64,000 nucleotides of DNA, from assembly GCA_016721425.1 (NCBI GenBank), contig JADKID010000042.1, forward strand, positions 186,001-250,000. The letters run 5' to 3'. The first letter of the stretch is position 1, and each line of letters begins with the position of its first letter. The DNA comes from Bryobacterales bacterium (GTDB taxonomy: Bacteria; Acidobacteriota; Terriglobia; Bryobacterales; Bryobacteraceae). Position numbers and translations under genes: made by a program. Under the pieces are notes generated by a model. The model worked only from the letters and a program-made list of their open reading frames with translations. It had not been told where the DNA came from and made no database searches. Positions 54,338 to 62,619 of this stretch are shown one piece after another.

Positions 54338-54532
54338 CTAGGCCTGATCGCGCCGCCTGGGAATTGGGCGCAACTTCGGCTCCGTGCCGCCGAGAGCGGC
54401 CAGCCTCCTACCAGCCTCAGCGGCGTTCGATGCCTCCACACCCGCGCGTACCCGGGCGGTGTTGTCCTTGTCCCCGGATCGCTTAGCCGCGCGCTCCCGC
54501 AGACTGTCGCCGGTGATCGAGGTCGGTCGCAT
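54338..54532 (-). CDS. Orphan VapB-type antitoxin
   Basis: The protein has 64 aa. The sequence MRPTSITGDSLRERAAKRSG, then DNTARVRAGVEA, then ARRLAALGGTEPKL...PIPRRR, follows the VapB antitoxin consensus (M-R-T-T, L-N-I-D-x-x-L, K-T-A-L-V-R-x-G-L-x-A, ARRLAALGGSEP, PRRR). The N-terminal strand is altered (SITGD for L-N-I-D-D). No PIN-domain toxin follows: leftward of 54338 lies the opposite-strand lipoprotein gene. ATG 54532 is 3 bases past the SDR stop, so it is read with that operon. It is either a solitary antitoxin or a remnant. Confidence 0.6.
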   Translation of the reverse strand: MRPTSITGDSLRERAAKRSGDKDNTARVRAGVEASNAAEAGRRLAALGGTEPKLRPIPRRRDQA

Positions 54533-54535
54533 ATC

Positions 54536-55276
54536 TTACTTTAGCCCCAGCCCGCCATCCACCTGCAGCACCTGACCCGTCACAAAGTTCGTCGCCTTCA
54601 AAAAATAGACCACCGCATCGGCGATCTCATCGCCAGTACCGGCACGGCCAGCGGGCGTGCCGGCCGCCATGGCGACAATGCGCGGATCGTCCTTTTCCGC
54701 AAAAGGAATGACACCGGGCGCGACGGAGTTCACCGTGATACCGGGCGCCAGCGCCTTGGCGAGCGCGCGCGTCATTGACACAACGCCGGCCTTGGACGCG
54801 CAGTAATGAACGTGCTCCGGCCACGCCAGAAACGCGCCCATCGAGCTGATGTTCACGATGCGCCCTTCGCCACCGGTCTGACGCTGCATCAGCAGCGCCG
54901 CCTGCTGGGCGCAGAAGAACGGAGCCTTGAGATTCACGCTGTGGATGAAATCCCAATCCTCTTCGTTGATGTCCAGCACGGGAATCCGCGTGAAGCGCGC
55001 CGCATTGTTTACCAGCCCGTCCAGCCGGCCGGCGCGCCGCTCCACGTCGGCGAACATGGCGCGGATCTCGTCGACGCTTTCCAGATTGGCGCGAAAGAGC
55101 AGCGCATTGCCGCACTCGGCCGCGGTGCGCAGCGCATCCTCTTCCGACGAGCTGTAGTGGATCAGGACCCGCGCGCCCTCGGCATGCAGGCGCAACGCGA
55201 TGGCGCGGCCGATGCGGCGAGCGGCGCCGGTGACGAGAATGGTCTTGCCCGTGAGATCAGACACCGTGCTCTCCAT
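54536..55276 (-). CDS. Short-chain dehydrogenase/reductase, pteridine-reductase-like
   Basis: The protein has 246 aa from ATG 55276. Rossmann motif VTGAARRIGRAIALRLHAEGA contains the T-G-x-x-x-R-x-G variant seen in pteridine reductases and FolM. NNAARF, catalytic Ser in NISSMGAFLA and YxxxK as HYCASKAG are intact. The C-terminus NFVTGQVLQVDGGLGL is typical. It would reduce a carbonyl or pterin with NADPH. Its start overlaps the end of the MFS gene by 20 bases. Confidence 0.88.
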   Translation of the reverse strand: MESTVSDLTGKTILVTGAARRIGRAIALRLHAEGARVLIHYSSSEEDALRTAAECGNALLFRANLESVDEIRAMFADVERRAGRLDGLVNNAARFTRIPVLDINEEDWDFIHSVNLKAPFFCAQQAALLMQRQTGGEGRIVNISSMGAFLAWPEHVHYCASKAGVVSMTRALAKALAPGITVNSVAPGVIPFAEKDDPRIVAMAAGTPAGRAGTGDEIADAVVYFLKATNFVTGQVLQVDGGLGLK

Positions 55277-56555
55277 GCAGCTCAATATCGTCCGGATCCA
55301 CACCGGAAGGCGCGGGCTCCGGCAGCAGCCCTCTGAATTGAGCGTACCCCCAACCCAGAGCAGTCGTGGAGCTGAGCAAGCCGGCGATCACGCCGATGGT
55401 GCGCGGATTCACGCTCTGGGATGCCACGCCGGCGCCCAGCATCGAGATCATCATCGTCGCCCAGACCATCGATTCCATGGTGGAGAAGACGCGGCCGCGA
55501 TACTCATCGGGGACGTGCTTCAACACCTGCGTGAAGTTGAGCACGGAGCTCACGGCCACGGCGGCGCGAGACAAGCCGATGAAGACCAGCGCCAGGGCGT
55601 AGCTGGGGCTGAGGCTGAAGATCACGTAGGCGCCGCCGTGCACGACGTAGCACCCCACCACGGCCCACTTGTAGGACTCAAAGGGCAGGCGCTTGCCCCA
55701 GGTGTTGGCCACGATGCCGCCCACGATCAGGCCGATGCCGGCGCAGCCCCACACCTCGCCGATGCCCGCCGCGCCGCGGGCAAACACCACCTCGCCGAAG
55801 AGGCTGAACAGGATCTGCGCCGCGCCGCCGCCGGTGGCCCAGCCGACGCCCACCAGTCCGATAGCCAGGATCAACGGCGTACCGGCCATGTAGCGCAGCC
55901 CCTCGCGGTATTCGTGCCAGGGCCGGGCCACACGGTCTTCCGAAAGGTCGCGCCGGGCCGCCTGAAAACTCGCGCCAGCCGGCACGCGGAGCATGCCGAT
56001 GCAGACGGCCGACACCACAAATGAGAGCGCGTTGAAGACGAAGGCAATCTCGTAGCCGAAGCCCTTGGACACCGCGCCGCCGAGAAACGAGCCGATGGCC
56101 ACGGAGGTCCACTGCGTGGTTTGCGTGAGCGAATTGGCGGTGTGCAGCTCTTCCTTGCTGGCCAGCACGGGCAGGATGGACGCGCGTCCGCTGGTGAAGA
56201 AGGGCGAGGCAAACATCAGCAGCGCGCTCAGCAGCAGCAGCAACGGCGTGCTGTGCCGCCAGACGGCCAGGACAAACAGCAGCGCGATGACGGCGCGGAT
56301 CAGATCGCTCAGCACCATGACGCGGCGGCGGTCCATGCGGTCCAGCACCACGCCGGCCACAGGTCCGGCAAACAGCATCGCCACGGCGCGCGCCAGCATG
56401 ACGCCGCTCACCGCCAGGCCGGAATGCGTCTGCTCCATCACCAGGGCGAAGACGGCGATGTTGTTGAAGTTGTCGCCTACCTCGCTCACCACCTGGCCGG
56501 ACCACGTCAGGCGGTAGTTGCGATTCTCTTTCAACAGGCGCAGGAAACCGGCCAT
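55257..56555 (-). CDS. Major facilitator superfamily transporter
   Basis: The protein has 432 aa with 12 TM helices. Family marks are the loop-2 motif DRMDRRRVMVLSDLIRA, and the first helix starts LTWSGQVVSEVGDNFNNIAV. It belongs to the MFS_3/enterobactin-exporter-like group, in which the D-R-x-x-R-R-x-x-M pattern and the two-domain symmetry are conserved. Substrates are usually small molecules or siderophores, and its own cannot be told. ATG 56555 is 5 bases after the EamA stop. Confidence 0.88.
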   Translation of the reverse strand: MAGFLRLLKENRNYRLTWSGQVVSEVGDNFNNIAVFALVMEQTHSGLAVSGVMLARAVAMLFAGPVAGVVLDRMDRRRVMVLSDLIRAVIALLFVLAVWRHSTPLLLLLSALLMFASPFFTSGRASILPVLASKEELHTANSLTQTTQWTSVAIGSFLGGAVSKGFGYEIAFVFNALSFVVSAVCIGMLRVPAGASFQAARRDLSEDRVARPWHEYREGLRYMAGTPLILAIGLVGVGWATGGGAAQILFSLFGEVVFARGAAGIGEVWGCAGIGLIVGGIVANTWGKRLPFESYKWAVVGCYVVHGGAYVIFSLSPSYALALVFIGLSRAAVAVSSVLNFTQVLKHVPDEYRGRVFSTMESMVWATMMISMLGAGVASQSVNPRTIGVIAGLLSSTTALGWGYAQFRGLLPEPAPSGVDPDDIELHGEHGV

Positions 56556-56560
56556 TTGGA

Positions 56561-57436
56561 TCAGCCCCGCCCGGTCACCCACACGCCGCTCAGCACCAGC
56601 AGGCCGCCGGCGGCGATGGGCAACGTAATGGGTTCGCGCAGAATGAGCAATCCGGCCAGTGATGCGATGACGGGCTGCACATAGGAAAACGCGGCCAGGC
56701 GCGTAGCCGTCATGTGGTTCAGCGCGTAGTAGAAAATCATGTAGCAGAGGATCGACGAGAGGATGGCCATGTAGGCCAGCGCCCACCAGCCGGAGGCGGC
56801 GACGGCGCCGAAATCGAAGCCCCAGGATTGCTGGATCAGCAGCGGCGCACCGGCCAGCGCGCCGGCCAGATAGCCGAACGCATTCACGGTGATGATGCTG
56901 TGTCGGCTGGTGACTTCCTTGCCGAACACGGTGTAGAGCGAGAAGCAGAACGAGGCGAGGAAGACGAAGAAATCGCCGGTGAAGGAGGCGCCGCGGGTCT
57001 CGCGGCCCAGGTTCAGAACGGCGATGCCGGCGATGGCCACGGCCAACCCGGCGAGCTTGCGAACGGTGACGCGCTCCTGGCCGCGCAGGGCCGCCAGCAT
57101 CAACACTTGCAGCGGTGTGGTAGCAATGACCAGCGCGGCGTGGGCGACACTCGTGCTGCTCATCCCCACCACGAAGAACACCTGATTCAGGGTGATGCCG
57201 AAGACGCCGAGCAACGCGAGTTCAATGACCTCGCGCCTCTGCCATTTCTCGCCCAAGTCCGAGGGACGAAGAAAGAAAATTGGCAGCAGCAGGGCGGCGG
57301 CCGTGGCGGCGCGCAACGGACCGATCAGCAACGCCGGGAACGAGCGCAGTGCGATTTTGGCGACAACGTAGTTGATGCTCCAGAAAAACGTCATCACCGA
57401 GATCAGACCGTAAAGCTTGGCGCGGGTGGGTGGCAC
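56561..57436 (-). CDS. EamA/DMT-family transporter
   Basis: The protein has 291 aa from GTG 57436, whose G is the last base of the upstream gene's TAG. There are ten TM helices in two EamA repeats (LYGLISVMTFFWSINYVVAK; FGYLAGALAGAPLLIQQ; SFVFNLASFC-like FFVFLASFCFSLYTVFG). The second repeat ends ASLAGLLILREPITLPIAAG, with the G-x-x-L-L-x-E signature. DMT proteins typically export amino acids or metabolites. The position beside the racemase homologue makes an amino acid a fair guess. Confidence 0.88.
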   Translation of the reverse strand: MPPTRAKLYGLISVMTFFWSINYVVAKIALRSFPALLIGPLRAATAAALLLPIFFLRPSDLGEKWQRREVIELALLGVFGITLNQVFFVVGMSSTSVAHAALVIATTPLQVLMLAALRGQERVTVRKLAGLAVAIAGIAVLNLGRETRGASFTGDFFVFLASFCFSLYTVFGKEVTSRHSIITVNAFGYLAGALAGAPLLIQQSWGFDFGAVAASGWWALAYMAILSSILCYMIFYYALNHMTATRLAAFSYVQPVIASLAGLLILREPITLPIAAGGLLVLSGVWVTGRG

Positions 57437-58554
57437 TAGGCGGAGAAGCTCTCCCCTCGCACCGTGACACTCTTCAGGAAGTCGTGATCCAGGTTGTAGC
57501 CGAAGCCGGGCCCGTCGCCCACCGCAATGGTCCCGCGCGGCGAGACCTCCACCCACGGCTCGATAATGTCGCGCTTCCAATAGCGGCGGCTGGCGGACAC
57601 GTCGCCCGGCAGAATGAAGTTGGGCAGCGTGGAGAGCGCGATGTTGTGCGCGCGGCCGATGCCGGATTCCAACATGCCGCCGCACCACACCGGGATGCCG
57701 GCCGCTGTGCAGACATCGTGCACAGCCTTGGCCTCGGCAAATCCGCCCACGCGGCCGAGCTTGATGTTGATGATGCGGCACGCGCCCAGCTCAATCGCCT
57801 GGCGGGCGTGATGCGCCGTGCGGATGCATTCATCCAGACAGATCGGAGTCGCCAGAGCGCGCTGGAGCTGGGCATGATCGATGATCTCGTCGTGCGCCAG
57901 CGGCTGCTCCATCATCATCAGATTGAATTCGTCCAACTGCCGCAGATGCTCGATGTCGTTGAGCGTGTAAGCCGAGTTCGCATCGGCCATCAGCAGGATG
58001 GACGGAAACTCGCGGCGCACCGCGCGGATCACTTCAATGTCCCAGCCCGGCTTGATCTTGATCTTGATGCGCTGGTAGCCGGCGTCCACTTCCCGCCGGA
58101 TCTTCTCGATCAACTGCGGCACGCTGTCCTGGATGCCGATGGAGACGCCGCAGGCAATCTCTTTGTGCGCGCCGCCGCCGATCAACTGCCACAACGGCAC
58201 GCCGGCGAGCCGCGCCTCCAGATCCCAACAGGCCGCCTCCAGACCGCCGCGCGTCATGCGGTGGCCCTTCATGCCTTCGGTGAGCCCGGCCACCTCTGCG
58301 GCAGCGCCGACCCGTTTGCCCAGCACGGAAGGAACGACGTATTCGTTGAGCAGCGCCCAGGCGCCCTCAGTCCACTCCTCGTTGTAGTAGGGATGCTCTC
58401 CGGCAGTGACCTCACCCCAACCCGACGTGCCGCCGCACCGGACCTCCACCAGGATCATCTTGCGCGAGTAGGTGCGGCCGAAACTGGTCTCGAAGAAATG
58501 CACCAGCGGCATCTCGATCCAGTGGAGACGAATGGCTTCTATTTGGAATTCCAT
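57436..58554 (-). CDS. menC: o-Succinylbenzoate synthase / N-succinylamino-acid racemase homologue
   Basis: The protein has 372 aa of the enolase superfamily, muconate-lactonizing subgroup. The catalytic K-x-K is in RIKIKIKPGWD. Metal ligands are seen in LMADANSAY, MMEQPLAHDE and ICLDECIR, and the opposing Lys in IINIKLGRVGG. GDGPGFGYNLD near the end is typical of the family. The same fold supports menaquinone synthesis (OSBS) or N-succinylamino-acid racemisation. No menB, menD, menE or menF lies nearby. The adjoining COG3375 GNAT gene points to the racemase route. It overlaps that gene by 16 bases. Confidence 0.88.
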   Translation of the reverse strand: MEFQIEAIRLHWIEMPLVHFFETSFGRTYSRKMILVEVRCGGTSGWGEVTAGEHPYYNEEWTEGAWALLNEYVVPSVLGKRVGAAAEVAGLTEGMKGHRMTRGGLEAACWDLEARLAGVPLWQLIGGGAHKEIACGVSIGIQDSVPQLIEKIRREVDAGYQRIKIKIKPGWDIEVIRAVRREFPSILLMADANSAYTLNDIEHLRQLDEFNLMMMEQPLAHDEIIDHAQLQRALATPICLDECIRTAHHARQAIELGACRIINIKLGRVGGFAEAKAVHDVCTAAGIPVWCGGMLESGIGRAHNIALSTLPNFILPGDVSASRRYWKRDIIEPWVEVSPRGTIAVGDGPGFGYNLDHDFLKSVTVRGESFSA

Positions 58555-59297
58555 GGTGCAAACAGGTAGGTACCGGTTTCCTTCGATCGTTCAAATCCAA
58601 CCACCGCCAGTCCGCCGGCAAAGTACTGGAGGAATCGCTGGCTGATGCCGGCCTGGATCTCGCGGGCGCGCTTGGGGTGGTTGGCGCGAACGACGTCGAT
58701 ATCGGAGGGGACCACGATGCGCTCGACGATTTCCGGGCGCGGCAGCGGCTTGTCATCCAGAATGGCGCGCACGCGCTCGCTATCGATGTGCCACTCGGCC
58801 ACACACCGATCCGTCGGCAGGCCGCCATGCAAATGGGACGTCGTGGTGCCGTATTGGTTCAACACATAGCGCCGCACCACAGCGCCCAGGCGCTCCATGT
58901 TGAAATACGCGTTCTTGAGCTCCAGCGGATCAAAGGTCCACTCAATCAGGTTCACGCCGCGGGCCAGCGCCTCGTCGCGCTGCGCGAGCTTCAACATGCG
59001 GCCCACGCCGGCGTTGCGATAGTCCGGCAGCACGCCCATCATGTGGCTGTGCAGGTAGTTGTCCGCACCCTTTTTCAGCCCGGGAATGGCCAGCAGGAAC
59101 CCCACCATCCGCAGCCCTTCATAGGCGCCGATCACCTGGCCGCCCACCTTGGTGGCCACGACGAAGAGCCGCAATGGCAGCAGTTCCACATCCTCAAAGC
59201 CCCAGACCGTCTTTTGCAGCCGGACGGCCTCGGCCAGGTCGCCCAGATCAGTCAGATGGCGTAGTTCGATCAATCGGAGCCCTTCGCTTCCTGCCAC
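58539..59297 (-). CDS. COG3375-type GNAT acyltransferase
   Basis: The protein has 252 aa. The GNAT acyl-CoA loop is MMGVLPDYRNAGVGRMLKLAQ. After it come LIEWTFDPLELKNAYFNMER and RYVLNQYGTTTSHLHGGLPTDR, which are hallmarks of the COG3375 group. In Geobacillus and relatives a GNAT enzyme beside the racemase succinylates D-amino acids from succinyl-CoA. This gene overlaps mazG by 28 bases and the racemase homologue by 16. That role is inferred from context; the acyl donor is not visible in the sequence. Confidence 0.85.
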   Translation of the reverse strand: MAGSEGLRLIELRHLTDLGDLAEAVRLQKTVWGFEDVELLPLRLFVVATKVGGQVIGAYEGLRMVGFLLAIPGLKKGADNYLHSHMMGVLPDYRNAGVGRMLKLAQRDEALARGVNLIEWTFDPLELKNAYFNMERLGAVVRRYVLNQYGTTTSHLHGGLPTDRCVAEWHIDSERVRAILDDKPLPRPEIVERIVVPSDIDVVRANHPKRAREIQAGISQRFLQYFAGGLAVVGFERSKETGTYLFAPWNSK

Positions 59298-60076
59298 AGC
59301 GACTCCATCTCTTCGAGATTGGACTGCTGGACTGTTTTGCCGTTCCCGGCGAGACGCGCCTCCACATGCGCGAAGCGCCGCCGGAACTTGTTGTTGGTCT
59401 TGCGCAGCGCCTGCTCCGGATCCACTTTGAGGAACCGCGCCACATTGACGAGCGTGAACAGCAGATCGCCCAGTTCGCCCTCAATCTCGGCCGGCCCCAG
59501 CCGCTGGCGGGCGTCGGCCAGCTCGTCGAGCTCCTCGCGCACTTTGTCGAGCACCGGCTCCAGCGCGGGCCAATCAAAACCGGCGCCCGCGGCCTTGCGG
59601 GAGATCTGCGCAGCCTCAGTCAACGCGGGCTGCGCGCGCAGCACGGAGTCGAGGATACCCTTGGGCTTCTCGCCCTTGGCCTTCTTCTCTTCCACCTTGA
59701 TCTCGTCCCAGCGTTTGAGCACTTCGCTGGAGGTCTCGGCATCGCCATCGGCGAAGACGTGGGGGTGGCGCCGTACGAGCTTCTCGTTGATGGCGTCGAG
59801 CGAATCCGAGATGGTGAAGCGGTTCTCTTCGGCCGCCATCTGGGCGAAGAAGACCACCTGCAAAGCCAGATCGCCCAGCTCCTCGGCCAGCCCCGGGAAG
59901 TCGCGCCGGTCGATGGCGTCCATCACTTCGTAGGTCTCTTCCAGGGTGTAAGGCTTGATGGAATCGTAGGTCTGTTCCCGATCCCAGGGGCAACCGCCGG
60001 GCGCGCGCAGCCGGGCCATGATCTCAACGAGACGCTGGAAGCGCTCTCCAGCGGATTGACTGCTTGCGTCCGGCAT
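59270..60076 (-). CDS. mazG: Nucleoside triphosphate pyrophosphohydrolase MazG
   Basis: The protein has 268 aa with two MazG helical domains. The E-E-x-x-E metal motifs are LEETYEVMDAIDRRD in the first and ELGDLLFTLVNVARFL in the second; GGCPWDREQT begins the first. It hydrolyses NTPs to NMP and pyrophosphate, removing abnormal or surplus nucleotides. It leads the leftward operon that runs to about 54338 and is divergent from the GNAT gene at 60114. Confidence 0.95.
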   Translation of the reverse strand: MPDASSQSAGERFQRLVEIMARLRAPGGCPWDREQTYDSIKPYTLEETYEVMDAIDRRDFPGLAEELGDLALQVVFFAQMAAEENRFTISDSLDAINEKLVRRHPHVFADGDAETSSEVLKRWDEIKVEEKKAKGEKPKGILDSVLRAQPALTEAAQISRKAAGAGFDWPALEPVLDKVREELDELADARQRLGPAEIEGELGDLLFTLVNVARFLKVDPEQALRKTNNKFRRRFAHVEARLAGNGKTVQQSNLEEMESLWQEAKGSD

Positions 60077-60095
60077 AATGAGGGGGAAATTTCAG

Positions 60096-60113
60096 CGTAA
60101 CATAACGGTTACG
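60096..60113. promoter_or_regulatory. CGTAAC-N6-GTTACG inverted repeat between divergent genes
   Basis: CGTAAC at 60096-60101 and GTTACG at 60108-60113 form a perfect 6-base inverted repeat. Only 37 bases separate the mazG start (60076) from the GNAT start (60114), and the repeat abuts the latter ATG. It could be an operator acting on one or both genes. A chance origin is not excluded. Confidence 0.3.
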
Positions 60114-60569
60114 ATGGACATCCGGATTGCGGCCTCCCCGGAGGACTTCAAGCTTGCCAGAGAGTTGTTCCACGAGTACGTACTCACGCCGGGCGTCGCG
60201 GTTTGCGCCGTGGGGTTTGAGGACGAACTGCGGGCGCTGGAGACTTCCTACGACGCCATCCTGCTGGCGCACGAGGGGGACCGGGCCATCGGCTGCGGCG
60301 CCGTGCGCACCATCGAGCCCGGCGTGTGCGAAATCAAGCGGATCTATGTCAGGCCGGAAGCGCGCGGGTTGGGCGCCGGACGCGCGCTGACGGTGGCACT
60401 ATTGGAGCAGGCCAGAAGGCGGCGCGACGTTCGGGCTGTCCGCTTGGACACGCTCCCCTCCATGCGCGCGGCCATCGGCCTCTACGAATCGCTGGGCTTC
60501 CGCCGCATCCCCACCTATTCCGCGTCCAACCCCGCCGAGGCACTCTGTTTCGAGTTCACCATCGCCTGA
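60114..60569 (+). CDS. GNAT-family N-acetyltransferase
   Basis: The protein has 151 aa from ATG 60114. The acetyl-CoA loop is IYVRPEARGLGAGRALTVAL, and the last elements are LDTLPSMRAAIGLYESLGFRRI with the conserved Tyr near the end. The N-terminus (IRIAASPEDFKLARELFHEY) matches the YjgM/DUF-like subgroup that often carries a Leu/Glu-rich first helix. The substrate is unknown. Its last 55 bases overlap the end of ribF on the other strand. Confidence 0.88.
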   Translation: MDIRIAASPEDFKLARELFHEYVLTPGVAVCAVGFEDELRALETSYDAILLAHEGDRAIGCGAVRTIEPGVCEIKRIYVRPEARGLGAGRALTVALLEQARRRRDVRAVRLDTLPSMRAAIGLYESLGFRRIPTYSASNPAEALCFEFTIA

Positions 60570-61522
60570 GTGCGCCGGAAAAACGCCTGCGCCCGGCCGA
60601 CATCGCGCAGGATCTGCTCCTTCAGCGCCGCGGCGGAATCAAACCGGCGCTCCGGCCGCACGCGGCGCAGAAACTCCAGCCGGATGCGCGCCGGCGTGGC
60701 GCCCGTCAGCGCACCTAGCAGATACGTCTCGATGGTCAGATGGCGACCTTCGAACGTGGGCCGGTAGCCGATGTTGGTAATGGAATTCCAGGCCCGGGAC
60801 GAATCCGGATCCTCCGTCCGCGTGATGTACACGCCGTCGGCCGGCAGGGCGGAAGTGGAGTCTTCCAGCGACCGTGTTTCCAGATTCAAAGTGGGCACGG
60901 TTTGGGTGGAGCCGCGGCCTTCGCCGCGCACGACTGAGCCAGACAGCGAATAGGGCCTCTGGAGCAGCCTGGCAGCCATCGACACGTCCCCAGCGCCTAG
61001 CAGACGGCGAACCTCGCTCGATGACACCTTGCCCCCTCTCAGGCTCAGCAATGGCACAATCTCCACGCGGACCCCGAGCCGCTCGCCCAGCTCTCGCAAA
61101 TCGCGAATGTGTCCGCTCTGGCCGCGCCCGTAGTGGAAATTGTCACCGACAATCACCGCCCGCGCCCCGAGATCCCCCACCAGAACACGTTCAAAAAACT
61201 GTTCGGGAGTGTGGGCCGCTATCCCGTGGTCAAACGGCAGGATGAGCACCTGCTCAATCCCCTCCGCCGCCATCAGGGCGCATCGCTCGTCCGGCGTCGT
61301 GAGCAGGCGCGGGGCGCGCTCCGGTGCGACGATCGTGGCGGGATGAGGGTGAAAGGTGAGCGCGGACGCCTTAACGCCCAACTCGGCGGCGATCTCGCGC
61401 GTGCGGCGCATGAGTTGGCGGTGGCCGGCATGGACCCCGTCAAAGTTGCCGATGGTGACGGCCGACGGCGCAAAGCCCTGCCGGGCCTCGTCCAATCCCC
61501 GAAAAATGTGGAGCGCAGGCAC
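60515..61522 (-). CDS. ribF: Bifunctional riboflavin kinase / FMN adenylyltransferase
   Basis: The protein has 335 aa. The adenylyltransferase half has NFDGVHAGHRQLM (H-x-G-H), ALTFHPHPATIVAP and VVGDNFHYGRGQSG. SSSEVRRLLGAGDV links to the kinase half, which has GSVVRGEGRGSTQTVPTLNLE, DGVYIT and EFLRRVRPERRFDS. It makes FMN and FAD from riboflavin. The C-terminal tail (AMVNSKQSASAGLDAE) extends past the usual end and overlaps the convergent GNAT gene. Confidence 0.95.
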   Translation of the reverse strand: MPALHIFRGLDEARQGFAPSAVTIGNFDGVHAGHRQLMRRTREIAAELGVKASALTFHPHPATIVAPERAPRLLTTPDERCALMAAEGIEQVLILPFDHGIAAHTPEQFFERVLVGDLGARAVIVGDNFHYGRGQSGHIRDLRELGERLGVRVEIVPLLSLRGGKVSSSEVRRLLGAGDVSMAARLLQRPYSLSGSVVRGEGRGSTQTVPTLNLETRSLEDSTSALPADGVYITRTEDPDSSRAWNSITNIGYRPTFEGRHLTIETYLLGALTGATPARIRLEFLRRVRPERRFDSAAALKEQILRDVGRAQAFFRRTQAMVNSKQSASAGLDAE

Positions 61523-61530
61523 GGACGGCT

Positions 61531-62328
61531 TCAGACCTCCACCTCAATCGTCATGCCGTCATAGGCCAGTCGCACATTGGGGGGCAGCAAGGATTCTGCG
61601 CGCGCGTGTTCCAGATCGTGAGAAATGTGCGTGAGGTAAGTGGTCCGCGGGCGCAGACGGGCCACCGTCTTGAGGCTCTGATCCACCGTGGAATGAGTGG
61701 GATGCGGCTTGTAGCGGAGGCCATCCAAAAAGAGCACGTCCAGGTCTTCCAACAGCGCAAAGCTGGATTCGGGGATCTCGCTGTGATCGGTCAGGTAAGC
61801 GTTGCGGCCGAAACGGAAGCCGTGGCATTCGCCGTTGCCGTGCCGCACCGGAATAGGCGTGAACTGCACGCCGCACAGGTCAATGGGATCTCTGTCGAAG
61901 ACGCAAGGGTAAATCTTAGGCCGTGACGATTGCGTGGGCCCGTCGTGGAAAATGTAGCTGAACACCGTGCGGATCACGCCCATCGTGTAGGCCGAGCCAT
62001 GGATCGGGATCGGGTCCCGCTGTTTGAAATTGAAGGGCCGCAGGTCGTCCAGGCCGAGAATGTGATCGGCGTGGGCGTGGGTGTACAGGACGCCGTCCAG
62101 CCGCTGAAACCCGATGGTGAGCGCCTGCTGGCGAAAGTCCGGCCCCGTGTCGATCACCACCACATGGCCGTCCCACTGGAGACACACGGAGGGCCGCAAT
62201 CGGCGGTCGCGGGGATCATCGGAGGTGCAGACCTTGCAATGGCAGCCGATCGTGGGAACACCGACGCTGGTGCCCGAACCCATTACGGTGAGCGTGAGGT
62301 GACGCTGGGCGTCACCCGCTTCAGCCAT
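61531..62328 (-). CDS. PhnP/MBL-fold metal-dependent hydrolase
   Basis: The protein has 265 aa. The metallo-beta-lactamase motif is THAHADHILGLDDLRPFN (H-x-H-x-D-H). The N-terminus MGSGTSVGVPTIGCHCKVC contains the Cys triplet typical of PhnP-like phosphodiesterases that coordinate an additional zinc. Further ligands are YLTDHSEI and THISHDL. The family cleaves cyclic phosphodiesters or acts on related esters. No phosphonate genes are near, so the substrate is open. Its start overlaps the DUF1844 stop by 8 bases. Confidence 0.88.
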   Translation of the reverse strand: MAEAGDAQRHLTLTVMGSGTSVGVPTIGCHCKVCTSDDPRDRRLRPSVCLQWDGHVVVIDTGPDFRQQALTIGFQRLDGVLYTHAHADHILGLDDLRPFNFKQRDPIPIHGSAYTMGVIRTVFSYIFHDGPTQSSRPKIYPCVFDRDPIDLCGVQFTPIPVRHGNGECHGFRFGRNAYLTDHSEIPESSFALLEDLDVLFLDGLRYKPHPTHSTVDQSLKTVARLRPRTTYLTHISHDLEHARAESLLPPNVRLAYDGMTIEVEV

Positions 62329-62596
62329 TTGAGCCTGTTTCGGCGGCCTTCTTGTGCTGGTCTTCGTAGGTCTGCAGATAGCGGAAGCGGAGTTCGGTGA
62401 CGGTGTTATCGAGCAGGCGCTGCTCTTCGAAGGAAAGGTTGCCCTTCGTCTTCTGCTGGAGCATGGCCAGGGTATCGATCAGTTTACGGGCGAGGGGGAG
62501 ATTGGCTTCATGCTTCTCTTCACCTTGGGACAAAACGCCAAGCTGCATCTCAGCATCGGCGCGCAACGACAGGACAAGGAACTCAAAATCGCTCAT
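62321..62596 (-). CDS. DUF1844 protein
   Basis: The protein has 91 aa. It is helical and Glu/Leu-rich: FEFLVLSLRADAEMQLGVLS, PLARKLIDTLAMLQQKTKGN and LLDNTVTELRFRYLQTYED. This is the DUF1844 pattern, a small cytoplasmic protein common in Acidobacteriota and Deltaproteobacteria and of unknown function. It is translationally coupled to the PhnP-like gene downstream. Confidence 0.85.
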   Translation of the reverse strand: MSDFEFLVLSLRADAEMQLGVLSQGEEKHEANLPLARKLIDTLAMLQQKTKGNLSFEEQRLLDNTVTELRFRYLQTYEDQHKKAAETGSNG

Positions 62597-62619
62597 CGAT
62601 CTTATTTTACGAGCTTTTG

